In this document: positions 9,219 to 19,989 of the stretch, piece after piece | Layout: the number at the start of each line of letters is the position of its first letter | Numbering within the stretch: position 1 is the first letter of the stretch | NCBI GenBank assembly: GCA_963930775.1 | Contig: OZ005690.1 | Location: 2,836,225 to 2,900,224 of the forward strand | Origin: Cliona cf. orientalis | Taxonomy: Eukaryota; Porifera; Demospongiae; Clionaida; Clionaidae | Direction of reading: 5' to 3' | Length of the DNA: 64,000 nt | Notes under the pieces: generated by a model | The model's database searches: none | Told to the model about the DNA's origin: nothing | The model's input: only the letters and a program-made list of their open reading frames with translations | Position numbers and translations under genes: made by a program

Positions 9219-10541
9219 TCATGAATTTAGTTTGATATTAGAAACCTTGAAGATCAGTGAATTATTCTTGTAATACTTGGGTTGAAGGTCCTTATGTTCA
9301 ATGAAAGTTTGTGGGCCCCAGCCATCGTTGTGCCCATCTCCATCCACCACTCGATCAGTACATTCTTTGGGTGTTTCTTCATCATAAAAATTACCTACAC
9401 TCCAGTCTTCATCACCTTCTTGATCAAGCAATACAATACTCATAGAGCCATGAAAGGGCCACTTCAGTTGATAATCAAATTCACCGTGCATTATTTCAGT
9501 GAATACTGAAATATGAGTTCCTTTGCCTGTATCATTACCATTAACGTCAACATTTAGGCGCATCTTATAACCTTGTAAATGAGTGTAGAAAGGCTGGCTG
9601 TACCAGGTATCTTCACTTTCTTTCTTAGAGGCATATTTATCCAATACGAGCTGGACAGGGGCTATCTGAACATGTGATTTCAGCTTCTGAACTTCAACTT
9701 CAAGTTCCCGAACACGAGCTTCAAGTCTCTCTACTAACTTCCGATGGTTAACAGCCTGTAGTGACATATGAACAGCCAAGCTATCGTTGATGTGAGCCGG
9801 TAAATCTTTGCGTGGTAGCTTAGCCTCGCAGCCGGCAAAGCTGAAGGAGCAGTCGACGACTTCCACAGGGCAATCTTCAGCGAGATGCTTCGATAGATCC
9901 TTGAATTTAGTGGTCACACCACACTCATTGGAACAAGGCACCAAACGTGAAGGGCAAACAGGCTTATGATTAGTTGTGACTTCTTCGAAAGTAGACTCGT
10001 AATCGTTACAAATCTCACAGCAAAACGGCCGCTTGGGACATAGTTTTGTTCTGTGCTCCTCAACAAACCGACGCTCAAACTTTTCGTGACAGTGGGAACA
10101 ATCTATTGGAACAAATTGACAAACTTTATCATCAGCATTGGAGCTACTGAAAGTAGGGTCAAGGGAAATGTGCTGAGTCAGCTTTCCCAGCTCACCCACC
10201 CACTCGCAACCGGACGTCTTGTACGAACAGTAGACTTGCAAAGAGTTCAGGGTACGATTTAATTGGTGATTAGGAATATCAGTGGTGAATGGTCCATTGC
10301 AGAGAGGACACGGCTTTCCTTCAGACTTGATAGGCTGTATGCAAGTACGGCAAAAGCTTGTGCCACAGTCACAGTCTATGAGGTGTGGCTCTTTGAGAAT
10401 AGACAGGCACACGGAGCATTCAGTTTGAAGGTGCTTAGGTGGCTCTTCGACAAAGACGCACTCATGTCCTCCCTGGAGGTGAGATTTCTTCTGGTTCTGG
10501 GAGACTTCAACGGATTCAGCACAGCCACTGCTTCCTTCCAT
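9219..10541 (-). CDS. TRAF-B: RING / TRAF zinc finger / MATH adaptor
   Basis: Intronless, 440 residues, very close to TRAF-A. RING at residues 42-81 (CSVC, CDCGTSFC, CPLC), TRAF zinc fingers to about 265, a short coiled coil (LVERLEARVRELEVEVQKLK) and MATH from about 295 (SQPFYTHLQGYKMRLNVDVN). It lacks about 10 coiled-coil residues present in TRAF-A. It starts at the ATG shared by the paralogs (MEGSSGCAESVEVS), with the conserved CRE block just upstream. Expected role: cytoplasmic trimeric signalling adaptor. The RING His is replaced (CGTSFC), so E3 activity is doubtful. Confidence 0.9.
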   Translation of the reverse strand: MEGSSGCAESVEVSQNQKKSHLQGGHECVFVEEPPKHLQTECSVCLSILKEPHLIDCDCGTSFCRTCIQPIKSEGKPCPLCNGPFTTDIPNHQLNRTLNSLQVYCSYKTSGCEWVGELGKLTQHISLDPTFSSSNADDKVCQFVPIDCSHCHEKFERRFVEEHRTKLCPKRPFCCEICNDYESTFEEVTTNHKPVCPSRLVPCSNECGVTTKFKDLSKHLAEDCPVEVVDCSFSFAGCEAKLPRKDLPAHINDSLAVHMSLQAVNHRKLVERLEARVRELEVEVQKLKSHVQIAPVQLVLDKYASKKESEDTWYSQPFYTHLQGYKMRLNVDVNGNDTGKGTHISVFTEIMHGEFDYQLKWPFHGSMSIVLLDQEGDEDWSVGNFYDEETPKECTDRVVDGDGHNDGWGPQTFIEHKDLQPKYYKNNSLIFKVSNIKLNS

Positions 10542-10570
10542 GACTCAGAGGTCACATCAAAGGTCGAACG

Positions 10571-10578
10571 TGACGTCA
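10571..10578. promoter_or_regulatory. CRE-like TGACGTCA upstream of TRAF-B
   Basis: Perfect palindrome 30 bp upstream of the ATG, within a block followed by ATCGACCCTTTACCAGC that is shared with TRAF-C and, with changes, with TRAF-A and TRAF-D. Confidence 0.5.
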
Positions 10579-10724
10579 TGCATGCAATTTATCGACCCTT
10601 TACCAGCAATATTTTAGCACCGACTCTCTCACTTTTTAATGGACAATATGGCAGTGCACATACTTAGGGCTAGTTTAATAGCTACAAGAAGCTATTCTGT
10701 ATAGCAGACCCACAAGCAGTCGTG

Positions 10725-10775
10725 GTCTGCTCACCCACTAAGCAACTGTAATACAGAGAGCTTGGAGAAACTATA
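10725..10775 (+). pseudogene. Short remnant of the IQ-motif exon
   Basis: CAACTGTAATACAGAGAGC and the following GGAGAAACTATAATAAT match the IQ-motif codons of the left-edge exon. Flanking CACCCACTAAG and GATAATGAGAT are shared with the remnants at 2930-2990 and 25310-25375. Confidence 0.55.
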
Positions 10776-10840
10776 ATAATTGTTGATAATGAGATGGCCA
10801 TAACCTATAGCTATATAATTATTAAACTGATGATAATAAT

Positions 10841-11252
10841 TACGTCCAGAGTCCCAATTAGAAACAAAGAATTCGGCTCTCGCTATGATGAAATTATGAT
10901 GAAATGATGATGAAACCTATGATGAAATATATGATGAAACTTATGATGTAATTCCTGTGAAACTGTTTCAAAATGTTTAGCGCGCATGAAAGGTTGTTGG
11001 GACCCAGAATTCGAACCTAGCGTAGAAGACATCGTGGACTATCGATGAGATATGGCGATTTTCTCGGTTCGCTTTCTTTGGCGAGCTCGCACTCGGGGGA
11101 ATTTCCCTATTCAGTCGAGTACATGGCGGGTGAAGGTCAACCGGCTCAAGCCGCGCGCCCCAATATTGTACGCGTATACGGAGCACGCGCAGTTTGTCGA
11201 TGTGTCCTAGTTCGAATTTATGGCGGCGTATTCATGAGGGACTCTGGACGTA
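10841..11252. mobile_element. Possible inverted-repeat element of about 410 bp
   Basis: TACGTCCAGAGTCCC at 10841-10855 is mirrored exactly by GGGACTCTGGACGTA at 11238-11252. The left interior has ATGATGAAA repeats and the right interior is CpG-rich with a short frame starting MAGEGQPAQAARPN. Similar ATGATGAAA repeats occur outside the right end (11320-11370), so the limits may differ. No clear target duplication was found. Confidence 0.4.
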
Positions 11253-11609
11253 GTCTCTAAGTTGTTCATTATCTCCCCAGTAGCAATTTACTTTTCTGTG
11301 GTTATGAGGTAATTGTGGTGTAATCTATGATGAAATTATGATGAAATTATGATGCAACCTATGAGGTAATTATGAAAAAATCCAGGGCCTCGCTGGAGCC
11401 TTTCTGGGACTTGAAAATCAGTAAATATGTAGAGTATCTTACGCGTGTATCCAGCGAATAGATTACAAGCTGAGCGCTACTTTCTCTGAGAAGTACTGTT
11501 GGTTGAACTTCACGTGTTTTCTTGGCTTACGTAATGCCGTGGATAAATAAAGCTACCCTTGCGCTATATATAGCACGCATCATTGTCACAAGGGGCTGGC
11601 CCGCGCGCG

Positions 11610-11943
11610 TATGGCGCGCCAAACGTAACAAAAATCAGAGCACGACGTTACGCGCTTTACCCCGCAATATTGCGACGTCCACCCCGCAATATTACGCGCT
11701 TCGGCGTTACGACGTCGTCAGATACTGACCCCGTCATATTACGGGGTCCGAGACACCGCGGTGTGTGGAAACCCCGTAATATTGCGCGGTCGGCCTGACG
11801 ACGTCGTTAGGTGATGACCCCGTCATATTGCGGGGTCAACTGAGAAGGACTTTTTAGCGACCCCGTAATATTGCGGGGTACCGTATCCGGTTCCAGATCC
11901 AATGCGGGTGCGCACTAATTGGATTGGTATAGGAATCAGACAT
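11610..11943 (+). repeat. Left terminal inverted repeat of the large transposon
   Basis: Reverse-complement match to 23115-23448 with few mismatches. It contains six degenerate copies of the palindrome ACCCCGYMATATTRCGSGGT and GACGACGTCGT-like segments, probably transposase binding sites. The inner end is followed by the HECT gene's 5' region. Confidence 0.9.
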
Positions 11944-12716
11944 CGCGGTCTATTTTCTGGTTGAAGATCACTATTTTGGCGCCGAAATCTTTCTTAAACA
12001 GTTGCCTGCAGCAGTATCCTGAAGTGACTCCTGAAATTCACTAGTCCTTGGGGAAAAATATGGCTGATGAAATTTTTGAATCTGGGGACGAGGAGGTTTA
12101 TTCATACAGGCTGCTAGCGTAATGTGCCAATTACCGACAGGTATCAACTATCGGAAGTACGGGTATCGATTATCGACATAGGGCCTTAGTATAGGCAGTG
12201 GGCGTGGCGCGTTTAATAATAACTTCGCGTGGTCGATTGCGACTCGCTTCTGTGCTTCAGGCTGGACTTTTGAAGGTAAGTTTTGCTTCATTTGTGATAA
12301 GATGACCCTCACAGTGTCTTACTTTCTCAATACAGGGGCAAAGACGCGATGGTGCTGTTCCCGAGGCGCTTCTGCCAAGATTGAAAAAACGATAAAGATC
12401 GAACAAGCTCACCTATGAACATGAAGTTGTCTCAGTAGTTAGAGCTCATGATTATGCACCTGCTAGTATTTTTTATATAATTTTCTTACTCTTGGATTGC
12501 ATGCACTGTGATGACAAAGCTCCAAGTGACGATAATTGATTGTATTGAAAGTATACGGTGTGCCGATAATACGTACCGACTGTTGATAATTGGCATTCGC
12601 AATTATAAGCTAAAATTGCCATTGCAGACGTATTTTGATAGGCAGCCCCCTGAGACTTTAGGTACTTGTAGCCCTGGCGACCCCCTACCTTTTGGTCCAA
12701 ATTCGAAGTTCAGGCG
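11944..12716. other. 5' region of the HECT gene
   Basis: Holds a short frame at 12060-12122 (MADEIFESGDEEVYSYRLLA) and a likely untranslated exon ending TTTTGAAG before GTAAGTTTTG at 12275, followed by an acceptor (TCTCAATACAG) near 12335. The promoter is probably in or next to the left terminal repeat. I could not join these pieces to the coding exons with certainty. Confidence 0.35.
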
Positions 12717-15700
12717 ATGTTCCTAAGCAACAGCACACGCGGGAGAAAACCGTATGTCGATAATTGGCACTTTACGCTACTTGAATGTGAAAGTTCCAAG
12801 AGAGTGGTGGAGATGCAATCCAAGATTGAACCTCTTCGATCTCGTCTACAAGAAGAAGTGCAGAAAATAGTAGGAGCCGAGATCGAGCTCGTATTAGATG
12901 TGGCTGAATACCGATGTAAAGTTGGAGCTGTCAAGCCAGGCTACCTTCTCCAGCGTTTATCCAGCGAATGGAATGAGTACGTGGATGTCGTTGATGCCAT
13001 CACCATAGGTACCAAAGACAAGTTAAAAGCAGTACGAATAAAGGCCATTTCTGATACGAAAAAGGTATAAATAAATAAATAGCTATGCATATTGGGCTAC
13101 CATCAAGTAAAAAATTATAGTGTACTGATTTTACAGGTTTTTTTTTGGGGGGGGGGGGGGGGTGGGGTGGGGTGGTGAGAATTCGTGGAGTATAGCTGTC
13201 AATATACACTTATTTGGTTTCTAGTGGTTCTCTGTTGCACATTAATTAAAGGCATTATGAGATATATCTGAGGACGTGCGAGGGTCGGTCATGCCAGATC
13301 AGATCAGCAACGAGTGAGAGTAATATATCTCAAGTAGCAGATTAGAGATGCATGTAATCTAGCTGCACTATGGGTGCCTTGTAGTGCATGAGGAGTACGC
13401 AATCATAGCATGTGTGATTTAAAATGACCCCCTATAGTCCACAGTTTTTCATATACTTGATCTCTAGCTTTTATTATAACACAATGCCTTTATATATTAT
13501 AAAGGCATGCAATCTAAGAGGATAATTATTATTTCCTGTGGTCACTAATTTCAGGAAGATACAGCTAGCAAGATTGAATCTATTATTTCCAAAGTGAAGA
13601 AGCCCACTAAGGAGGAAGCCAAGGTTTTGTCGAATCTGTTCCCTTCCAGTGGTTCTGGGTCTCGTAAACGACCAGTATTTGATCCTCACGATGAATGTAT
13701 TGCTGGGCCTTCACACTCGAAGAAAAAGAAGTTTGCAAAACCGACACAAAAGACAGCACCCAAACTTGCTAGTATAGAAGTTGTAGCATTGAAGAAATTC
13801 CAAACACGACTTCCCAAGGGAAGGGAGAGAAAGAAACTGCTTAGGGAAGGACGGATTATAAAGATTAAGCTAAGTCGTGATATGACGGCAGAGCAGGTTA
13901 AGCAGAGAATCACTGAAAATTTTGAAGATCTTCCTGGATTCTCCTACCTGGAAGTTGAAGATGGATATTTGGCTCGTTCTGATATGGATTTTAATGGTGA
14001 GAAGGCCGTCAACAGAAGGGGGGCCCTGTATATCTGTCAAACTAACAAGGTATGCTCATTTATACATACAGTGTGAATTATATACTTGTACCCAATTGAC
14101 AATGCTATGTTTAGGACTCCACGAGTAAACCCTCATCAGACCAAACCCAGAAGCATTCACCTAAGGTTTGTTTTATTTAATAAAGCCGTATACTTATGGC
14201 AGTACATGTATACCGTAGGTTAATTGCGTAGTTTAATAAAATAATGCCTTCTAGTCAAGTCAGGCCAAATTGCGAATCCAATAATTGCGATGGACGACCC
14301 CGTACTGTACTGTAGTATACGTGAACGTTTATGTTTGCGAATCTAATAATTGCGAAACGTAGAAAAACTCGCAATTCGCATTTAATAGATACTCACAATT
14401 AAAACCCGACCTACGGTATACATGTTACCATAGAATGCCACAGATGATATGGAAGTGATCAGCAGCGATGATGAATTTGAAAGGGTGGTGAGGAAGAAAT
14501 CACATCGCAAGGTTTGTATAAACATTAGGCTACACAAATGGTTTCTCATACTATTATAGAGATTTATGAAATGCAAAGGGGCAGCTCATTTTGATATTGC
14601 CATCAGTGTTTCACTTGGTCTATACTAATTCAAGTGATGACTCTGTGCTTATTAAGGTCAGGGTTCTCCCCAGGAAAATTTAATTATATATAGTGGAGGG
14701 GTATGGTTACATGGGGAGGAATTTGTGACCATGTCAGTTATTTTAGTTGCCACATCAGAAATGCGGATGTTTGAAGGCATAAGGGGGGGGGCACTCTGCT
14801 AAAGGCCACTGGGAGAAACGGATAGTATAAGTCAACACTGGGTGGGGATGAGAAACGTATAATTATTTTCTTATACCCTATTACTATCAGAAGGCTATGA
14901 TTGACCTGACGGAATCAGCAGAGAGTGGCTCTGATTCAGATACAATGATTAGGAGAACTACCAAAAAAGCTGATGATATTCTCAATTTCCTTGTAAGTTC
15001 GGTAGTCCCCATCTATGCATGTCAGGGGCTGATCCAGGGGGGGGGGGGGGGGGGGGGGGGGTGGAGGATAGGGTGGCTAGCCACCCCCTTCTTTTATGCA
15101 ACGTAGTATAGGAGATGTCCAGCATTATTAATCAGCCACCCCCCCTGCACCAGTATAGTTTACTATGGGTAGCCACCCCACCAGCCATGCACCTTCCATG
15201 CAAAATTTCTGGATCAGTGCCTGCATGTACAGTATATGCATGATATATATTATTACTGATGATCATAAGCAATATTAGAACATGTAGCCTAGAGTAAGGA
15301 TTCTACAGTGACAACAGTTATCGTAGTTTTTGGAATCACCTATAAAGCTATATATGTATATCATATATTATATATATAATATGCATAATCTCCAGAAGGC
15401 ACAAAAGCGGGCTACTTCAAGCTTTAATGATGATGAAGAAGATGATCTGCCTTCCTTTGATGTGTCATCAAATGTATGTTACTTTGTTAGTTATGTGCAT
15501 GTAAGAGGTCACTATATTATAATAATACTGTATTAATTTTGTGTGCACTAGATGAAAGAAGATATTTTGGAATTTCGTGCTATTCGCAATCAGCAGGATA
15601 AAGAGTATGAAGAGACACTCCGTGCCGACAAAGCAAAGGTACAATAGAAAGTTTAATCTGCATAATTATATTAATTTACTTGAATTCTTGCTTCATTATA

Positions 15701-18444
15701 CAGGTAGAAGAAAGGAAGCAAATTTTGGTACGTTTAGTGAATTCGGTATATGCTCCTTTACCTTTAATGTGGGATGTATGGATTTACTCTAGTGTCCCAG
15801 GAAATCTAGTCCAGGGTCTGACTCAGTGTAGCAATGTCTAGCTGTTCCCATGTATGCAATTTATATCCTTGGTAAGCACCCATGCCAACCAAAGTCATCT
15901 AAACGCCATGGGTACTCACTTGGGACACTACAGTGAACTATTATAAGTCATATGTGAGTTAATAATGGAAATTTTTGTTTAGGAAGAGGTGGCCAGAAAA
16001 GAAGAGGTATATAACAGGTTTATTTGAGAGTGCACTATAATTATGTTATTATACATCCATGATTTATAATTTTTATGAAGATACACCAATCTTTGAAGTC
16101 AAAGTGGCAAAGGGTGATGACTCGTTTGAGCTGCAATGAATCGGGATCTGATGGGTTTAAATTCACCATAAGGTACCCAACATCCAGGGTGGAGTGTTGT
16201 ATTCCTCAAGCTTCAACATCAAAGGTTTGTCCAAAATTAATAGCACATATATGTATAAGTTTGTTTGAGTATCCATCTATCAGCAACAGTAATGCATATG
16301 CTGTCCTAGCCTTACTTAATGGCATGCAAGGTCTGCCATTTCACATCGCTCAGTGTGTATGGGTGGCTATGCATTGTATGTGATGAAAGATACAACCGAA
16401 CTGGTATAGTAGTAGGGGACAAGTGAAGCAAGCCCCCCGCCCCTGTTTGTAATAACTGTACACAATTATTGTGTTATACAGGATCTCTATGAAGTTGCGT
16501 ATGCATTCTGTCCGGATTTCAACATGGATGCTTTTAAACTTTACATCATGATACCGAGGCAGTTCGTACCATTCACTGACACAAGCATAGGGGATTCAAA
16601 CTTCGGTTTGTCTCCTATTTTTGTCATAGAAGAAGGCACAGAAACGGTACCTTTCCTTTCAGATGAGGTTTGTATAGCCTATCCATGTATACATGCATAC
16701 AATTAATATCTGTACGTCTATGATGGAATGATACTCCTGACGTGTGGTCTGCATGTGGTACATGTGTGCTTGTGTCACTGTATGTGTATACACTTGTGTA
16801 TACAGTGGAACCCCTCTAAAGCGGACACCATTGGGACCAAAACTTTTGTCCGCTGTTACGGGTGTGGGGGTTTGAATATCTTGAAGTCTACGGAAATATA
16901 GTCCGGACATTCATAATTGTCCATTATATCGTAGGTGTCCACCGTTGAGGGGTGTTCGTTAAGCAGGGTTCCACTGTAATTATACTTACAATGTGTAATT
17001 ACGTAAGTGTGGATTATATTCGTGATTTGGTACACTCCTGTATATTAATTTTATGCACACAATCACAGAACATCTGTATCAGATCTACTGACGGTTACTC
17101 TACCATATTGGAATTGTGTAAGTTTTAGAATAGATATTAGCCTCATCCACCAGCCACTCCCTCTCATATAATATATGAGAGGGAGTTGCAACTGAAGAAT
17201 AATAATATTATTATTATTCTTCAGTTGCAACATGGTCTGGGGATGAGGCAAAATACATCATAATAGCTACACCTTTCCTTTTTAGAATTTTATATTGCAA
17301 ACATTTCTAGATACAGTGTGCTTCTTTTAGAAGTCATCTGATGTTATTGATTATTTTTACAGTGGCTGAAAAGACAGAAGATTTTATGAACACTCTAGAT
17401 GTTGGAATACAACGCCCTCATGTTGTCAATCGTGATCGACTCTTTGATGATGTGATTAAATTGTACAAAACAAAGTTCCTGGAGATCTTGAAGCAGTACC
17501 CTTTTTCAATTGCATATCAGAATGAGAAGGCTCATGACACTGGTGGAGTAAGCCGTGACATGTTTAGTCAGTTTTGGGATGAAGCTTGGTTGAAATGTTT
17601 TGATGGCGGGAGTATTTTGATTCCGGCAGTAAATCCTCATACTGATACCTCTCTATTTCCGGTCCTAGGCACTATATTATCCCATGGGTTTCTGGTATCA
17701 AATTTTCTACCGCTACGAATTGCTTTTCCTTCTCTGGCTGCTATGCTACTTGGCCCCACAATCCTAATCCCCGATTCCATTCTTGTTGATACTTTTGCCG
17801 ATTATCTGAGTACATACGAAAGTGTTTTCATTCATGAAATCCTTGTGTTATTGAAGGATCAACAACCACAAGTCTTTACAAATGAGCAAACAAAGACGCT
17901 TGTGGGTATTTTGAGCCGTATGGATTGTCGGGAAATACCTAATCCTACAAATCTGAGGCAATTGATTGTGCAGGTTGCAAAGCATGAATTTTTGACCAAG
18001 CCTTTGGGTGCTCTATATGCCTTTAATTCTGGTGTCCCTGCAATATATCACCCATTTTGGAAGGAGGTGACCATTGGAGAATTGTACTCGTGGTACAAGG
18101 CACTAAATGCCACTCCAAAGAGAGTTATTGAAAAGCTAGTGGAGAATGAAGACATGTCTGCTGCTGAGAGCAGAGTTTTCAAATTTCTTGTGACCTTTGT
18201 AGGTGATTTAAACCCAGAAGAGCTTCGCAACTTTCTACGCTATGTCACAGGTAGTTCTGTTCTCATCTGTGAGAGAATCAAAGTCACTTTCAATGGCGTT
18301 AGCGGCCTGGGGAGGAGTCCTGTTGGGCATACCTGTGATTGCTGGTTAGAATTATCGACTACCTACTACACTTATCCTGAATTTAAGCATGAATTTCTGA
18401 ACATTCTTAACAGTGCTGTGGCTTGGCCCATGGATGCAGTGTAG
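12717..18444 (+). CDS. Transposon-borne HECT E3 ubiquitin ligase, 12 or more exons
   Basis: Phase-0 exons with GT/AG borders: 12717-13064, 13555-14049, 14115-14165, 14434-14511, 14891-14992, 15396-15473, 15552-15638, 15704-15727, 15983-16006, 16081-16224, 16482-16667 and a terminal exon to 18444, about 895 residues in all. The last exon is a HECT domain: NRDRLFDDVIKLYK, GVSRDMFSQFWDEAW and the C-lobe GHTCDCWLELS, with catalytic Cys codon 18334-18336. HECT ligases pass ubiquitin through this Cys. Upstream, FTIRYPTSRVECCI...DLYEVAYAF resembles a ubiquitin-like or UBX-type fold, and acidic exons hold SUMO-interaction-like motifs (AMIDLTESAES, MEVISSDDEFE). The join to the HECT exon is uncertain: the best acceptor (17362) is out of phase, while one at 17373 keeps phase. 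The family resembles proteins often labelled 'G2/M phase-specific E3 ligase-like' in animals. Confidence 0.75.
13137..13178. repeat. Poly-T then long poly-G tract
   Basis: A T run followed by about 20 G with GGTGGGGTGGGG, in an intron of the HECT gene. One of several long G/C runs in the window. Confidence 0.8.
15023..15223. mobile_element. MITE in a HECT-gene intron (second copy of 3536-3720)
   Basis: Ends CAGGGGCTGATCC and GGATCAGTGCCTG, flanked by CATGT on both sides (15018-15022 and 15224-15228). Inverted relative to the copy at 3536-3720, and carries a G run of about 24. It lies in the intron between exons 14891-14992 and 15396-15473. Confidence 0.75.
16803..16976. mobile_element. 174-bp MITE with CAGTGGAACCC ends, TA target
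   Basis: Starts CAGTGGAACCCCTCTAAAG, ends GGGTTCCACTG, and TA lies on both sides. The ends are of the pogo/Tigger style. A diverged relative is at 57818-57995. It lies in the intron before the HECT exon. Confidence 0.75.
17141..17248. repeat. Compound palindrome (two nested hairpins)
   Basis: An outer pair CCTCATCC / GGATGAGG encloses two perfect hairpins: ACTCCCTCTCATAT with ATATGAGAGGGAGT (17156-17186), and GTTGCAACTGAAGAATAATA with its complement (17185-17231). This is likely a small fold-back element within the HECT intron. Confidence 0.65.
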
Positions 18445-19650
18445 TACACGCAATGTACAACTTATGGTGACAATTTATCATCAAGTAAACTGTAATACTG
18501 TTATGCAAGACAAAAATAAACAATGCCAGTATTAATAATTATTGTGTTGTGTATTATGTTATCATGAAAAATTTAATCTGAATCTGTTGCAACTGCTGAT
18601 TGTAAAAAAATAAGTGCTCTCTCATATAGGTCAATTCCGAAGTTATCACTATCACCGAGAGGATCAACAGTATCCTTCAGTTCTTCCAGCTGATCTTCAG
18701 ACAAGTTTAGTCGGCAAGGTGGTACTTCAACACCTTCATCATCATCATATGGGGTAACACCGTCCTCTTCTACTCCATAGTTGTCTGACACACGGTCAAA
18801 AAAATCTAGGGCAGATAGTCCAGACTCTCGCAGTCGCAATGCTCCTGCTGTAAACAGCTGAGATGGTGTAAATCCCTGCTCTGTACGAACCTTGTGGCTA
18901 TTCCAGGCATCCTTAAATTCCAGTAAGGATTTGTTTATGCGTGGCAAATAGACATAGTGAACAGCAAAGATGTGAATATCGTCAATAGGATTCAACAGGC
19001 CATGATACTCAAGGTAGTAAAATAATCGGTAGAATGTTACTGTAACACACACTGTAAAAAATGACTAGTGACCGTCACTACAAATATGTAGTGAAATGTT
19101 TGCCACAGATACCACCACTTTTGGTGTAGTGATGTTCACTACACAGGCTCTCACTACATAAAAATTAGGTGACGTTCACTACCAAATGTTGTGAGGTTCA
19201 CTACTAGATAATATGATTTTCACTACATACGTTTGTTTTGACAATCCAACTCAATAAAATTAATGACAAAAAAGAAGTCAGCAACAGTTAAGCAAGTATA
19301 GACAAATAGCATTTTCTAGAAAGCAGAAAGTAGTGTTTGTCATATTATTTTATTGCTTCATTAACATTGTTTTCAACAGTTTTGTTAACCTGAATTCTTG
19401 TCACCCGAGCTGTAGGGATAAAAACTGATAAAAAAATTAATCTTTTGCAGAGAAAAAGGGAGAAGAGAAAGAGAAAGGGGAGGGAGACAAGAGTTAAAAG
19501 AGAGGGAGCAGAGACAAGGGAAGAGGGGTGGTGAGACAGACAAGAATGAGAGAAGGAGAGGGAGAGAGAGAGAGAGGAGACAAGAGGAAAAAAAAAAGAG
19601 GGGGAGCAGAACAGAGAAAAACGAGGGAGGAGAGGTGGTAAGACAGACTA

Positions 19651-19928
19651 GTCTGGCGTGCCAGCCCATTCGCAAGAGGGAGGACTTCCGAAGGGTCTGG
19701 TGTCACGCCTATACACGATTTAACCTGTGGTAGGGACAACCCCAACCGTTTATTGAACAAGAAGAGTGGGCCTCTGATTGGTCGGCCTGCATACCAGTAG
19801 CCATACAATATTAGTGGTGACGTGGAGCGATCTGATTGAGCTGCACTCCTGGCTACAGCGGTACAAGTCGCGTATAGGCATGATACCAGACCCTTCCTCC
19901 CTCTTACGAAGGTGCTGGCCCGCCAGAC
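19651..19928. mobile_element. 278-bp MITE nested in the 2.7-kb element
   Basis: GTCTGGCGTGCCAGC at the left and GCTGGCCCGCCAGAC at the right, TA on both sides. The inverted arms continue inward (AAGAGGGAGGA, GGGTCTGGTGTCA, GCCTATAC). It is GC-rich relative to its GA-rich host and is the third level of nesting. Confidence 0.75.
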
Positions 19929-19989
19929 TAAAGACAGACAAGAATGAGAGGAGAGGAGAGGAAGGGAAGGAGAGAAAGAGGGAAAAGAC

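Noticed and set aside
11045-11260. CpG-rich frame MAGEGQPAQAARPN as a first exon
   Set aside because: No convincing donor or following exon. It sits within a possible inverted-repeat element. Kept only as a note there.
11610-11943. AATATT-core motifs resembling the TAATATTAC origin nonamer of geminivirus-like replicons
   Set aside because: The bases differ (CAATATTAC or TCATATTAC), the motifs are full palindromes in a DNA transposon terminal repeat, and no Rep-type gene is present.
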